Below, one piece after another: positions 8,522 to 17,923 of a stretch of 64,000 bases of DNA (positions are counted from its first letter, which is position 1; every line of letters begins with the position of its first letter). The stretch lies in assembly GCA_009787625.1 (NCBI GenBank), contig WQSX01000001.1, positions 62,001 through 126,000 of the forward strand, in the 5' to 3' direction. The notes below the pieces were generated by a model that worked only from the letters and a program-made list of their open reading frames with translations, ran no database searches and was not told the DNA's origin. Source of the DNA: Oscillospiraceae bacterium. Lineage in GTDB: Bacteria; Bacillota; Clostridia; Oscillospirales; Oscillospiraceae. The position numbers and the translations under genes were made by a program.

Positions 8522-8896
8522 ATGAAATCTTTGGCAGAACTCGCAAAAATCAAAGAAAAGATGAAAGCGAATGAAACCATGCGTCATGACGGTGAACGAG
8601 CAAAGAAAATCGTCGTCGGCATGGGCACTTGCGGTATCGCCGCCGGAGCAAGAGGCATTATAGTCGCACTCACGGAAGAAATCGCCAAGAGAAACCTTGA
8701 ACACGTTACCATAGCACAGACAGGCTGTGTAGGCATGTGCAAACTTGAACCCATGATGGATATTATTGCTCCAGGCGAGGAAAAAGTAACATATGTTCAT
8801 CTCACAGCCGATAAAATACCAAAAATCATAGGCGAACACGTAGTAAACGGAAGAATCGTCAAAGAGTTTACTATCGGCGCATATGAAAAAGAATAG
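8522..8896 (+). CDS. Thioredoxin-like (2Fe-2S) ferredoxin-domain protein
   Basis: The 124-residue protein has a helical N-terminus followed by a thioredoxin-like [2Fe-2S] domain with Cys37 (GMGTCG), Cys69 and Cys73 (TGCVGMC). Only three of the usual four cysteines are present. I recall this three-Cys form as normal for the small protein encoded before HydB in clostridial operons, but I cannot verify it here. It probably assembles with HydB or shuttles electrons. AAAGGAGCGAAGTA upstream is a good ribosome binding site. It lies 54 nt after the ATPase and 15 nt before hydB. Confidence 0.85.
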   Translation: MKSLAELAKIKEKMKANETMRHDGERAKKIVVGMGTCGIAAGARGIIVALTEEIAKRNLEHVTIAQTGCVGMCKLEPMMDIIAPGEEKVTYVHLTADKIPKIIGEHVVNGRIVKEFTIGAYEKE

Positions 8897-8911
8897 GGGG
8901 CAGGAAACATA

Positions 8912-10705
8912 ATGAGTTATAGATCCCATGTAATGATTTGTGCCGGAACGGGATGTGTTGCGTCCGGTTGTAATGCTGTCGGCAAAGAAATCGAAGAAGA
9001 AATCAAAGCCGTCGGTCTTGAAAATGAAGTAAAAGTAGTTTACACAGGCTGTTTCGGACTCTGTGCACTCGGTCCGATTCTCATCGTCTATCCCGAAGGT
9101 AGTTTTTACGCACATGTCAAAGCCGAAGACTGCAAAGAAATCGTAGATGAACACCTTCTCAAAGGCCGCATAGTTAAAAGACTTCTATACCATGAGACAA
9201 TAGGCGATGACGACAACCTAAAATCACTCAACGAAACAGGATTCTACAAAAAGCAAACCCGCGTTGCACTCAGAAACTGTGGTGTTATCGACCCTGAACA
9301 AATCGACGACTACATCGGTTTCGACGGATATTTAGCTCTCGGTAAAGCGCTGACAGAAATGAAGCCCGAGGACGTAATCGACATAGTAAAAAGATCAGGA
9401 CTTCGCGGCAGAGGCGGTGCAGGCTTCCCAACCGGAATGAAATGGCAGTTTGCAAAAGATGCTCCCGGCGACCAAAAGTACGTGGTATGTAATGCCGACG
9501 AAGGTGACCCCGGCGCATTTATGGATCGCTCAATTCTGGAAGGTGACCCTCACTCAGTTATTGAAGCAATGGCATTAGCCGCATACGCAGTCGGTGCAAA
9601 CCAAGGCTACGTATATGTTCGTGCGGAATATCCGATTGCCGTTAATCGTCTGCAAATAGCTATTGATCAAGCAAAGGAATATGGTTTGCTTGGCAAAAAC
9701 CTCTTTGATTCAGGTTTTGATTTTGACCTTGAAATTCGTCTTGGCGCAGGTGCATTCGTCTGCGGTGAGGAGACAGCTCTGCTCACATCTGTTGAAGGAA
9801 AACGCGGAGAGCCAAGGTCACGCCCACCATTCCCTGCGGTCAAAGGGCTGTTTGGAAAACCAACAGTCTTAAATAACGTCGAAACATACGCAAACATTCC
9901 CGTTATAATGCTCAAAGGACCTGAATGGTTTGCGAGCATGGGTACAGAAAAATCTAAAGGTACAAAAGTTTTCGCAATCGGCGGAAAAATCACAAATATC
10001 GGACTTGTTGAAATTCCAATGGGTACAACGCTTCGAGAAGTTGTCGAAGAAATCGGCGGCGGCGTGCCAAAAGGCAAAAAATTCAAAGCCGCACAAACAG
10101 GCGGGCCGTCAGGCGGATGTATCCCTGCGGAGCATTTCGATGTTCCAATCGACTTTGAAAACCTCTCAGCAGTTGGCTCAATGATGGGTTCAGGCGGACT
10201 TATCGTCATGGACGAAGATGACTGTATGGTAGACATTGCGAAGTTTTTCCTAGACTTCACAGTCGAAGAGAGCTGTGGCAAATGCGCCCCATGTCGTATC
10301 GGCACAAAGCGCCTGCTTGAAATTCTCGAAAGAATCACCGAAGGCAAGGGCGAACCATCAGACATCGACGAGCTTGACACACTCTGCCAGCATATCCGCA
10401 CATCTTCCCTATGTCAGCTCGGTATGACAGCACCAAACCCCGTACTCTCTACACTACATTTCTTCAGAGATGAATACATGGCACACGTTGTAGAGAAAAA
10501 ATGTCCGGCAGGCAAATGTAAAGATTTGCTTCAGTACGTTGTTGTGCCTGAAAAGTGCATTGGCTGTACTGTATGTAAGAAATTCTGTCCTGTGGACTGT
10601 ATAACCGGAGAGGTCAAAGCTGTACACGAGATTGACCAAGGTGAATGTATCAAATGTGGCGTCTGCTTAGAAAAATGCAAATTCGACGCTATCGTAATTC
10701 AATAA
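8912..10705 (+). CDS. hydB: NuoF-like flavin subunit HydB of NAD-linked [FeFe]-hydrogenase
   Basis: The 597-residue protein has an N-terminal thioredoxin-like [2Fe-2S] domain (ICAGTGC, TGCFGLC) and a NuoF core. The core shows the FMN/NADH loop GRGGAGFPTGMKW, NADEGDPGAFMDRSILEGDPH and the [4Fe-4S] site ESCGKCAPC...SLCQLG. Two C-terminal [4Fe-4S] motifs follow (KCIGCTVCKKFCP and ECIKCGVCLEKC). This is the layout of the bifurcating HydB of Thermotoga-type trimeric hydrogenases, where NADH and reduced ferredoxin are used together to make H2. Its place directly before hydA supports that. Bifurcation itself is inferred from homology. Confidence 0.95.
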   Translation: MSYRSHVMICAGTGCVASGCNAVGKEIEEEIKAVGLENEVKVVYTGCFGLCALGPILIVYPEGSFYAHVKAEDCKEIVDEHLLKGRIVKRLLYHETIGDDDNLKSLNETGFYKKQTRVALRNCGVIDPEQIDDYIGFDGYLALGKALTEMKPEDVIDIVKRSGLRGRGGAGFPTGMKWQFAKDAPGDQKYVVCNADEGDPGAFMDRSILEGDPHSVIEAMALAAYAVGANQGYVYVRAEYPIAVNRLQIAIDQAKEYGLLGKNLFDSGFDFDLEIRLGAGAFVCGEETALLTSVEGKRGEPRSRPPFPAVKGLFGKPTVLNNVETYANIPVIMLKGPEWFASMGTEKSKGTKVFAIGGKITNIGLVEIPMGTTLREVVEEIGGGVPKGKKFKAAQTGGPSGGCIPAEHFDVPIDFENLSAVGSMMGSGGLIVMDEDDCMVDIAKFFLDFTVEESCGKCAPCRIGTKRLLEILERITEGKGEPSDIDELDTLCQHIRTSSLCQLGMTAPNPVLSTLHFFRDEYMAHVVEKKCPAGKCKDLLQYVVVPEKCIGCTVCKKFCPVDCITGEVKAVHEIDQGECIKCGVCLEKCKFDAIVIQ

Positions 10706-10723
10706 GGGAAGGAGCAAGAAATA

Positions 10724-12460
10724 ATGGATATGATAAATTTAACAATAAATGGCGTATCAGTAAAAGCTCCGAAAGGCTCAACGGTTTTGGAAGCGGCAAA
10801 ATATGCAAACGTTGAAATACCCACACTATGCTACCTAAAAGACCTAAATGAAATCGGCGCATGCCGAATCTGTCTTGCCGAGGTCAAGGGAGCACGCTCG
10901 CTGGTAGCGGCATGTGTTCACCCTGCAGATGATGGCATGGAAGTACAAACAAATACTCCTGAAATCAGAGAATCACGCCGTCACACACTGGAACTCACAG
11001 TTTCAAACCACAAAAGAGAATGCCTGAGTTGTCAAAAAAGCGAAACCTGCCAACTTCTCAAACTCTGTAAAGACTACGGCATTGATGAGAAAAAATATGA
11101 GGGAGTCACTTACGACTACGAAATTGACAACAAATCAAATTCTCTAATCCGTGACAACACAAAATGTGTACTCTGTCGCCGTTGCGTTGCGGCATGTAAA
11201 GATCAACAATCAATCGCCGTCATAGATGCTATCGAAAGAGGATTCACAACCCACATAGGTTGTGCGTTTGAAAAAAGTCTTGACGAAGCACCATGTGTCT
11301 ACTGCGGTCAATGTATCGTTGTCTGCCCGACAGGTGCACTTCGCGAAAAAGATGACACGCAAAAAGTTCTCGATGCGATCGCAAATCCTGAAAAAACAGT
11401 CTACGTTTTTGCGGCTCCCGCAATAAGAGCGACACTCGGCGAAGCGTTTGACATGCCACTCGGCACAAATGTTGTAGGAAAACTCGCCGCTGTACTCAAA
11501 AGAATGGGCTTTGATGGCGTATATGACATGGCACTTGCCGCAGATCTCACAATCATGGAAGAGGCACACGAGTTCCTTGACCGTGTAGAAAATGGCGGAA
11601 AACTCCCACTCATAACATCATGCTCACCCGGTTGGGTCAAATTCGCCGAACACTACTACCCAGAACTCACAGAAAATCTCTCAAGCTGTAAATCACCACA
11701 ACAGATGTTCGGCGCAACATTAAAAACATATTTTGCAAAGAAAAACAATCTCGACCCGAAAAATGTTGTAGTTGTATCTGTTGTACCCTGTACATCAAAG
11801 AAATTTGAAGCAGGCAGAGACGACCAAAGCGCGGCAGGCGTACCCGATGTCGACATCGCAATCACAACAAGAGAACTTGCAAGAATGATAAAAGCAGACG
11901 GCATTGACTTTGCCGCACTCAAAGATGACACATTTGAAAACCCATTCGGAACAGCATCAGGTGCAGGTGTAATCTTCGGTGCAACAGGCGGTGTACTCGA
12001 AGCGGCGCTCAGAACTGCAAGTCATTCACTCGACAAGAATTTTGAAATCTCACAGTTTAATAACGTGAGAGGACCTGACGGAGTGAGAAGAGCAACATAC
12101 AAAATCGCAGGCAAAGAAGTAAAAGTTGCGGCGGCATCAGGGCTTGCAAACGCCAGAGAACTGCTTGACGCAGTGAAAAACGGCACAGAAGAGTTCCACA
12201 TGATTGAAATAATGGCATGTCCCGGTGGCTGTATAAATGGCGGAGGACAACCCGACCTTACAGACCATGTCCGCAACAATCAAGATGTAATTGCCGCCCG
12301 CACTAAGGTATTACATGATATGGACGGAAAAATGCCACTGAGAAAATCATACGAAAATCCGGACGTTCAAAAAATCTACGACGAATTCCTAGAAAAACCG
12401 GGCAGTCACAAAGCCCACGACGTCCTACACACAAAATTCGTAAAACGCACAGCATTCTAA
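10724..12460 (+). CDS. hydA: Catalytic [FeFe]-hydrogenase subunit HydA (trimeric NAD-linked type)
   Basis: The 578-residue protein carries a [2Fe-2S] ferredoxin domain (Cys36/47/50/64), a His-Cys3 [4Fe-4S] motif (HKRECLSCQKSETC), two [4Fe-4S] motifs (CVLCRRCVAAC, CVYCGQCIVVC), the H-cluster domain and the small C-terminal domain ending KAHDVLHTKFVKR. L1 is TSCSPGW with Cys300, L2 is VPCTSKKFE with Cys356, and L3 is MACPGGC with Cys499 and Cys503. Catalytic model enzymes have TSCCPGW, so one of the paired cysteines is Ser here. I recall TSCSPGW in other NAD(P)-linked clostridial enzymes. The gene closes the hyd operon and is followed by a large palindrome. Confidence 0.95.
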   Translation: MDMINLTINGVSVKAPKGSTVLEAAKYANVEIPTLCYLKDLNEIGACRICLAEVKGARSLVAACVHPADDGMEVQTNTPEIRESRRHTLELTVSNHKRECLSCQKSETCQLLKLCKDYGIDEKKYEGVTYDYEIDNKSNSLIRDNTKCVLCRRCVAACKDQQSIAVIDAIERGFTTHIGCAFEKSLDEAPCVYCGQCIVVCPTGALREKDDTQKVLDAIANPEKTVYVFAAPAIRATLGEAFDMPLGTNVVGKLAAVLKRMGFDGVYDMALAADLTIMEEAHEFLDRVENGGKLPLITSCSPGWVKFAEHYYPELTENLSSCKSPQQMFGATLKTYFAKKNNLDPKNVVVVSVVPCTSKKFEAGRDDQSAAGVPDVDIAITTRELARMIKADGIDFAALKDDTFENPFGTASGAGVIFGATGGVLEAALRTASHSLDKNFEISQFNNVRGPDGVRRATYKIAGKEVKVAAASGLANARELLDAVKNGTEEFHMIEIMACPGGCINGGGQPDLTDHVRNNQDVIAARTKVLHDMDGKMPLRKSYENPDVQKIYDEFLEKPGSHKAHDVLHTKFVKRTAF

Positions 12461-12485
12461 GTTTAAATCGTAAGCAGTACTACTA

Positions 12486-12633
12486 GGAGATGAGAGGGTG
12501 TTTAAAATTTTTTGTGGCTCAGCGCCACGAGGCCAGTCGCACATCGCGGGCTAGCGATAAAGCGATGGAACAAAGTCGGAAGGCCGACTAGCGCCTAAAA
12601 GCCACAAAATATTTTAAACACCCTCTCATCTCC
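12486..12633. repeat. Large structured palindrome downstream of hydA
   Basis: Arms of 34 bp (12486-12519 and 12600-12633) pair with one mismatch. The 80-nt centre forms smaller hairpins: CATCGC/GCGATG (12542-12547 with 12562-12567) and AGTCGG/CCGACT (12575-12590). It starts 25 nt after hydA and ends 38 nt before the glucosidase start. No terminal T-run and no second copy is seen in the window. It could be a MITE-like insertion or a strong mRNA-end structure. Confidence 0.8.
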
Positions 12634-12671
12634 CTGCGCATGGCACAAATACGAAAATGAGGGAATCAAAA

Positions 12672-14303
12672 ATGAATAAATGGTGGAAAGACAGAGTAGT
12701 ATACCAGATATACCCCCGAAGCTTTCAAGATTCAAACGATGATGGCATAGGCGATATACCCGGAATAATTTCAAGGCTTGACGAGTTAAAAGAACTTGGT
12801 GTTGGAATTATATGGCTCTCACCGGTCTACAAATCACCGGAATTCGACAACGGCTACGACATAAGCGACTATCGCGATATAAATCCCAAGTTTGGGACAA
12901 TGGCAGACATGGAACACCTATTCGCAGAAGCCGAAAAACGCGATTTAAAAATAATAATGGACTTAGTCATAAACCACACCTCAGACGAACACGACTGGTT
13001 TATGAAAAGCCGTGACCCCGACAGCCCATACCGCGACTACTACATATGGCAACCACCCGGCGAAAACGGAGGACCGCCCAACAACTGGACGACGTTCTTC
13101 GGCGATGGCGCATGGGAATTCGACCCGCTGACAGGGGAATACTACCTACATTTATTCCACGAATCCCAACCCGATTTAAACTACAAAAACCCCAAAGTAA
13201 TCGAAGAAATCAAAGAAATCATGCACTTCTGGCTAAAAAAAGGAGCGGCAGGATTCAGATGTGACGTAATAAATCTCTTATATAAAACAAGTTTCGAGGA
13301 CGGCATACACAGAATGGTTGTTCGAGGAAGAGAACACTATTTAACCCAAGAAGGCACACATGAAATACTAAAAGAACTGCGCAGAGACGTCCTAAACCAC
13401 TACGACTGCTTTACAGTAGGTGAAACCCCGATGGTAAGCCTAAAAGATGCAAAACTGCTTACAGACCCCGAAAGGGAAGAACTGGACATGCTCTTTTATT
13501 TTGACCATCTGCAAGTAGACAGGCTCATGGAAAAATATGTGCCAATAAAATTTAGCCCCACAAAACTACTCAAAGTCCTTACAAAGTGGCAACAAGGGCT
13601 GAATTGGAGCGGCGTATATCTCGAAAACCACGACCAGCCGAGAATAATATCACACTACGGAAATGACGGAGAATATTGGGAACGCAGCGCAAAGCTGTTC
13701 GCAGTGATGCTACTGACACTCAAAGGCACTCCATTTATATATCAAGGTCAAGAAATAGGCATGACAAATTTCGACTACACAAACATAAAACAATTAGACG
13801 ACATAGAATCATTGGGAGTAGACAGACTCCTGCGCTCATATTGGATACCCACAGGACTGCGCTGGAAGTGGATAGCCCCAAGCTCCCGTGACAACGCCCG
13901 CACACCATATCAATGGAACTCAGAAGAGGGTGCCGGATTCACAAAAGGCACTCCGTGGTTAAAAATTAACAAAAACCATACAAAAATAAACTTCGACGAA
14001 CAAAAACAGCGCAACGACTCGATACTCACATTTTACAAAAAAATGATAGCCCTACGATCATCAAGCCACACGCTAAAACACGGAGACTTCGCCCCCTCAT
14101 ACTCAGACAAACAAATAATGTCCTACACCCGCACAACAGCAGGTGAAGAACAGTTTGCCGTAATCCTAAATCTATCAGGCAAACCCGCAACATTACCGTT
14201 TGAAGGAAACTTAATAGGAAAAGTAATGGTAACAAACGTAGGCCGCACCAACTATGACGGAAATCTATCCCCATGGGAAGCAGTGGTGCTGAAGGTTTGG
14301 TAG
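12672..14303 (+). CDS. GH13 alpha-glucosidase, oligo-1,6-glucosidase type
   Basis: This 543-residue cytoplasmic GH13 enzyme has no signal peptide. The catalytic triad is visible: nucleophile Asp198 in GFRCDVIN, acid/base Glu251 in VGETPM, and Asp321 in ENHDQPR. The N-terminal WWKDRVVYQIYPRSFQDSNDDGIGD is typical of the oligo-1,6-glucosidase / trehalose-6-phosphate hydrolase subfamily. Val after the nucleophile is the residue linked to alpha-1,6 preference, so isomaltose-like substrates are predicted. ATG 12672 is chosen because GAGGGAA precedes it by 7 nt. The gene stands alone between the palindrome and a bidirectional terminator, with no transporter nearby. Confidence 0.88.
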   Translation: MNKWWKDRVVYQIYPRSFQDSNDDGIGDIPGIISRLDELKELGVGIIWLSPVYKSPEFDNGYDISDYRDINPKFGTMADMEHLFAEAEKRDLKIIMDLVINHTSDEHDWFMKSRDPDSPYRDYYIWQPPGENGGPPNNWTTFFGDGAWEFDPLTGEYYLHLFHESQPDLNYKNPKVIEEIKEIMHFWLKKGAAGFRCDVINLLYKTSFEDGIHRMVVRGREHYLTQEGTHEILKELRRDVLNHYDCFTVGETPMVSLKDAKLLTDPEREELDMLFYFDHLQVDRLMEKYVPIKFSPTKLLKVLTKWQQGLNWSGVYLENHDQPRIISHYGNDGEYWERSAKLFAVMLLTLKGTPFIYQGQEIGMTNFDYTNIKQLDDIESLGVDRLLRSYWIPTGLRWKWIAPSSRDNARTPYQWNSEEGAGFTKGTPWLKINKNHTKINFDEQKQRNDSILTFYKKMIALRSSSHTLKHGDFAPSYSDKQIMSYTRTTAGEEQFAVILNLSGKPATLPFEGNLIGKVMVTNVGRTNYDGNLSPWEAVVLKVW

Positions 14304-14342
14304 TACCCTAAAATTTACGGAGTTTATAGTAATATTAATCAT

Positions 14343-14383
14343 AAAAATACGGCAACCGCAAAATGCAGATGCCGTATTTTTTT
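14343..14383. terminator. Bidirectional intrinsic terminator between glucosidase and rny
   Basis: AAAAATACGGCA (14343-14354) pairs with TGCCGTATTTTT (14370-14381), followed by further T. A-run and T-run flank the stem, so it can end both convergent transcripts. Confidence 0.85.
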
Positions 14384-14391
14384 GTTGAATT

Positions 14392-15945
14392 CTACTTCGC
14401 GTACTCAATAGCCTTAGTCTCACGCAACAGATTAACCTTAATCTGACCGGGATACTCAAGCTCTGACTCGATTTTCTTTGCTATGTCGCGAGCAAGCAAG
14501 ACCATTTGGTCCTCGTTGATTTGGTCGGGGTCAACCATTATGCGAATTTCACGGCCGGCTTGAATTGCGTAAGAACTATCAACACCCTTGAAGGAGTTTG
14601 TGAGTTCTTCGAGCTTTTCAAGGCGCTTGATGTAACTCTCGATGTTCTCGCGGCGAGCGCCGGGGCGAGAGGCAGAGATAGCATCTGATGCCTGAACAAT
14701 ACAGGCGACAATAGTTCTCGGTTCGACATCACCGTGGTGAGCGTGAATTGCGTGGAGCACCTCGTCGCTCTCCTTGTAACGCTTTGCAATGTCAACACCG
14801 ATAGAGACGTGCGTACCTTCGGTCTCGTGGTCAATTGCTTTTCCTAGGTCATGCAGTAGACCTGCGCGCTTTGCAGTGGCTACATCTGCGCCAAGCTCAG
14901 CGGCTAAAAGCCCTGCAATGTGAGAAACCTCGATTGAGTGGTTCAGCACATTTTGACCGTAACTGGTGCGGTAGCGCATTCTGCCAAGAAGTTTAATGAT
15001 TTCGGGGTGCAGACCACGGACACCTGTCTCAAACGTAGCACGATCGCCCTCAGATTTGATGGTTGCCTCAACTTCTTTTTTAGCCTTTTCGACCATCTCC
15101 TCAATTCTAGCCGGATGAATACGTCCATCCAAAATGAGTTTTTCGAGAGAAAGACGGGCAATCTCGCGGCGAACGGGGTCAAAGCCTGACAGAGTAATCG
15201 CCTCGGGGGTATCGTCAATAATGAGGTCAACACCTGTGAGAGTTTCAATGGCTCTGATGTTACGCCCTTCGCGACCGATAATACGCCCTTTCATCTCGTC
15301 GCTAGGTAGCGGAACAACCGAAACTGTTGCCTCGGCAACATGATCGGCGGCACAACGCTGAATCGCCATTGAAATATGCTCGCGTGCCTTTTGGTCTGCT
15401 TCTTCTTTGAGACGTTCTTCAATTTCTCTGATTTTCATTGCGGCCTCGTGCGTAACCTCAGATTCGAGGTTAGAGATGAGGTAGGCCTTAGCTTCCGCAA
15501 CGGTATAACCGGATATTTTTTCCAGCATCTCAAACTGGCTGCGTTTGACCTGAGCAACTTCTTCATTTGCGGCTTCGAGGTCAACCCTTCTTTTTTCGAC
15601 AGTCTCGGTCTTTTTCTCAAGAATGTCAGTTTTCTTGTCGAGCATCTCCTCTTTTTGCTGGAGCCTGCGCTCTTGCTTTTGAATTTCTGAGCGCCGTTCT
15701 CTTACCTCACGCTCGTATTCACTGCGGTTTTTGTGGATTTCTTCTTTTGCTTCGAGCAGTGCTTCACGCTTCTTTTGCTCAGCGCCTTTGATTGAGTCGT
15801 TGATAATTCTTTTTGCTTTCTCTTCTGCGCTTTGAATCTCACGTTCTGAAACCTTCTTACGGTAAACGATACCTAAAAAGAAGAAAACGACAGCGGCTAC
15901 GACTACAACAGCCGCGGAAATACCTAAAATTAATAAATTGGGCAT
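14392..15945 (-). CDS. rny: Ribonuclease Y
   Basis: This 517-residue membrane-anchored endoribonuclease starts mRNA decay in Firmicutes. Residues 1-27 form one membrane helix ([22 protein letters not shown]). A long Lys/Glu-rich coiled coil reaches to about residue 190. A KH domain follows with [15 protein letters not shown], then an HD domain with [10 protein letters not shown] and HHGD. The length is as usual (about 515-520). The start is either ATG 15945 (MPNLLILG) or the in-frame ATG 15966; GGAGGTG lies between them and favours 15945, although its spacing is long. It converges with the glucosidase gene over a shared terminator. Confidence 0.96.
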   Translation of the reverse strand: MPNLLILGISAAVVVVAAVVFFFLGIVYRKKVSEREIQSAEEKAKRIINDSIKGAEQKKREALLEAKEEIHKNRSEYEREVRERRSEIQKQERRLQQKEEMLDKKTDILEKKTETVEKRRVDLEAANEEVAQVKRSQFEMLEKISGYTVAEAKAYLISNLESEVTHEAAMKIREIEERLKEEADQKAREHISMAIQRCAADHVAEATVSVVPLPSDEMKGRIIGREGRNIRAIETLTGVDLIIDDTPEAITLSGFDPVRREIARLSLEKLILDGRIHPARIEEMVEKAKKEVEATIKSEGDRATFETGVRGLHPEIIKLLGRMRYRTSYGQNVLNHSIEVSHIAGLLAAELGADVATAKRAGLLHDLGKAIDHETEGTHVSIGVDIAKRYKESDEVLHAIHAHHGDVEPRTIVACIVQASDAISASRPGARRENIESYIKRLEKLEELTNSFKGVDSSYAIQAGREIRIMVDPDQINEDQMVLLARDIAKKIESELEYPGQIKVNLLRETKAIEYAK

Positions 15946-15983
15946 TGCGTATATATACACCTCCATTCGGAAAATATCACCCT

Positions 15984-16013
15984 ATTTTATATCTTTCCAC
16001 CCCTGAATGTCAA
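15984..16013 (-). promoter_or_regulatory. Promoter for rny
   Basis: On the minus strand, TTGACA (16013-16008), an 18-bp spacer and TAAAAT (15989-15984), 38 nt upstream of ATG 15945. Confidence 0.6.
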
Positions 16014-16077
16014 GAAAAAAACATATATTATTAACATTTTATTTCTACGGGTGTAGCTAAAACTCTTTTAACAGCAT

Positions 16078-16107
16078 TTGACACTCACTATAATTATTTG
16101 GTATAAT
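16078..16107 (+). promoter_or_regulatory. Promoter for the PdaC-like gene
   Basis: TTGACA (16078-16083), an 18-bp spacer and TATAAT (16102-16107), 49 nt before the ATG at 16157. Confidence 0.7.
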
Positions 16108-16156
16108 AGCCGTGAAACCTGCGAAACTCACTCGCTGAAGGGAATTACTCACATCT

Positions 16157-17860
16157 ATGAAACGATTTTTTCAATTTATCGGCGTTATTGTTATAATGGT
16201 TGCAATATTTGCAATTGGAGCATATGGTGAGCCCTATACAGACCCTGTGCCGACTCCTGCTCATACCCCTCAGCCGGATAGGCAACCGGTCGAAGAACTC
16301 GACCCGACAATAGATATACTGAGCGGAATGGTCCCCGCAACCATCGAGTACGGCGTACCAACAGTTATCAAACACAACAGAGATCCTCTCCACGCATACA
16401 TTCGCTTCCCGCAGGCAGGCAACCAAACGGACAACGCCATTGCCGAATGGGCGCATATTCTATTCAATAACGTAAGCGACGAAATGGATGTCGTTTTAAA
16501 CGCCGATCCCACTGAGATTGGCGAAATTAACGTGCATTTTGATTCGTTTCTCATAGACAACAGATACGTTGGAATTTTCCAGCACGGTTTTTATGTGCAC
16601 ACACTGGCAGGTACTCCAATAGAAGTTCTGCACACGTTTAACATTGACCTGCTGACAAACGAATTTCTCGCACCAATCGACATACTCAACTTCAACGCAT
16701 TGGAGAGCATACTGGAGTTACTCAATCTCAGATTATTGGCAGAACATCCCGCGACAGACGGCAATATACACAACATGGATGAACGCTGGCTATCATACCT
16801 ATTCATCGGACATTATGGCATTGGTGTAATAATCCCGCAGCACGCAGGCTTTCTTCCTGAGACATTCAACACCTTAGTTGTTACACTTCCGTATGAGGAC
16901 TTAGGCACAAATCTTCTCATCAGAGACGAACCGCCATTTGATGAACCACCGACAGATGTGCCGGAGGAGCCACAGGAAGATTACCCCGAATCAATCATCC
17001 CGCCAATATGGGATGACATAGATGACGATGCAGATTACTACGACGAAAGCGCCGCAGACGGAGATGACTACTACGATGAAGACGCCTACAGCGATGAATA
17101 TAATGAAGAAGACACCGTCTCAGACGATGAATATGCCGAAGATGAAGTTGAAGAAGTGGTGGAAGATGTTATAGATGATGAAACAATGCTTCCCGACCCC
17201 ACAGAGCCGACAGTCTATCCGCAAGACGATTTCATAGACCCGTCACTCCCCATGATTGCCCTCACCTTTGACAACGGCCCAAGTGCATATATGCCTGAGT
17301 TTTTGGATTTGCTTGAGCGCTACAACGTTCGTGCGACATTTTGTGTTATAGGGAACTTAATTAACACCCAGCCCGACACACTTCTCCGTGCCGTTAGTTC
17401 CGGCAACGAAATTATCGGAAATTCTTGGAACCACAGGAATTTGGCGAAGCTCACAGATGACGGTGTCAGAGTACAGATTGAAAAAACCGCTGATGCCATA
17501 GAAGAAATCACCGGAATTAGAGCACCGTTTTTCCGTCCGCCCTACGGACAAGTCAGCGACACAATGCGACACATATCTGAAGAATTGGGTTTTGCCATGG
17601 TAAACTGGAGCGTAGACTCCCACGACTGGCGAGCCATGGATGTCGATGAAATAGTTTCGGCTGTTATGGATTATGCTTATGACGGAGCCATAGTAATGGG
17701 TCATGAGGTGTTTGGCACAACACTGGAAGCATTTGAGCGCATTATCCCGGAGCTATTGATGCGCGGCTTCCAAATTGTCACAGTCTCAGAGCTTCTTATG
17801 AACACATTCGATGAAATTGAACCCGGTAGAGTATACTTCAGCACATTAGATGTCAGCTAA
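16157..17860 (+). CDS. PdaC-like polysaccharide deacetylase with acidic linker and altered metal site
   Basis: The protein is 567 residues. A signal/anchor helix (1-24) is followed by a DUF3298-like domain (about 55-255, with GIFQHGFYVHTLAGTPIEVLHTFNIDLLTNE split over it). An extremely acidic Asp/Glu/Tyr linker spans about 258-355, and a C-terminal NodB/CE4 domain completes it. The order resembles Bacillus PdaC. In the NodB domain, motif 1 is TFDNGPS (Asp372, Asn373), motif 2 is NSWNH (Asn422, His426), and motifs 3-5 are RPPYG, DSHDW and MGHE. Two of the three usual metal ligands (Asp and the first His) are thus Asn. Asn at the first place is known from PdaA-type enzymes; the second change is unusual. 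The protein should sit outside the membrane near peptidoglycan. Confidence 0.85.
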   Translation: MKRFFQFIGVIVIMVAIFAIGAYGEPYTDPVPTPAHTPQPDRQPVEELDPTIDILSGMVPATIEYGVPTVIKHNRDPLHAYIRFPQAGNQTDNAIAEWAHILFNNVSDEMDVVLNADPTEIGEINVHFDSFLIDNRYVGIFQHGFYVHTLAGTPIEVLHTFNIDLLTNEFLAPIDILNFNALESILELLNLRLLAEHPATDGNIHNMDERWLSYLFIGHYGIGVIIPQHAGFLPETFNTLVVTLPYEDLGTNLLIRDEPPFDEPPTDVPEEPQEDYPESIIPPIWDDIDDDADYYDESAADGDDYYDEDAYSDEYNEEDTVSDDEYAEDEVEEVVEDVIDDETMLPDPTEPTVYPQDDFIDPSLPMIALTFDNGPSAYMPEFLDLLERYNVRATFCVIGNLINTQPDTLLRAVSSGNEIIGNSWNHRNLAKLTDDGVRVQIEKTADAIEEITGIRAPFFRPPYGQVSDTMRHISEELGFAMVNWSVDSHDWRAMDVDEIVSAVMDYAYDGAIVMGHEVFGTTLEAFERIIPELLMRGFQIVTVSELLMNTFDEIEPGRVYFSTLDVS

Positions 17861-17861
17861 A

Positions 17862-17894
17862 TAAGCACTGATAACTCTGGTTAATCAGTGCTTA
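17862..17894. terminator. Hairpin between the PdaC-like gene and purC
   Basis: TAAGCACTGAT (17862-17872) pairs perfectly with ATCAGTGCTTA (17884-17894), and AAC/GTT extend the stem around a bulge. It lies between convergent genes and begins 2 nt after the stop at 17860. There is no long T-run. Confidence 0.65.
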
Positions 17895-17923
17895 CCCGGT
17901 ATATAGTTTGTCTGAGTGGTTAC

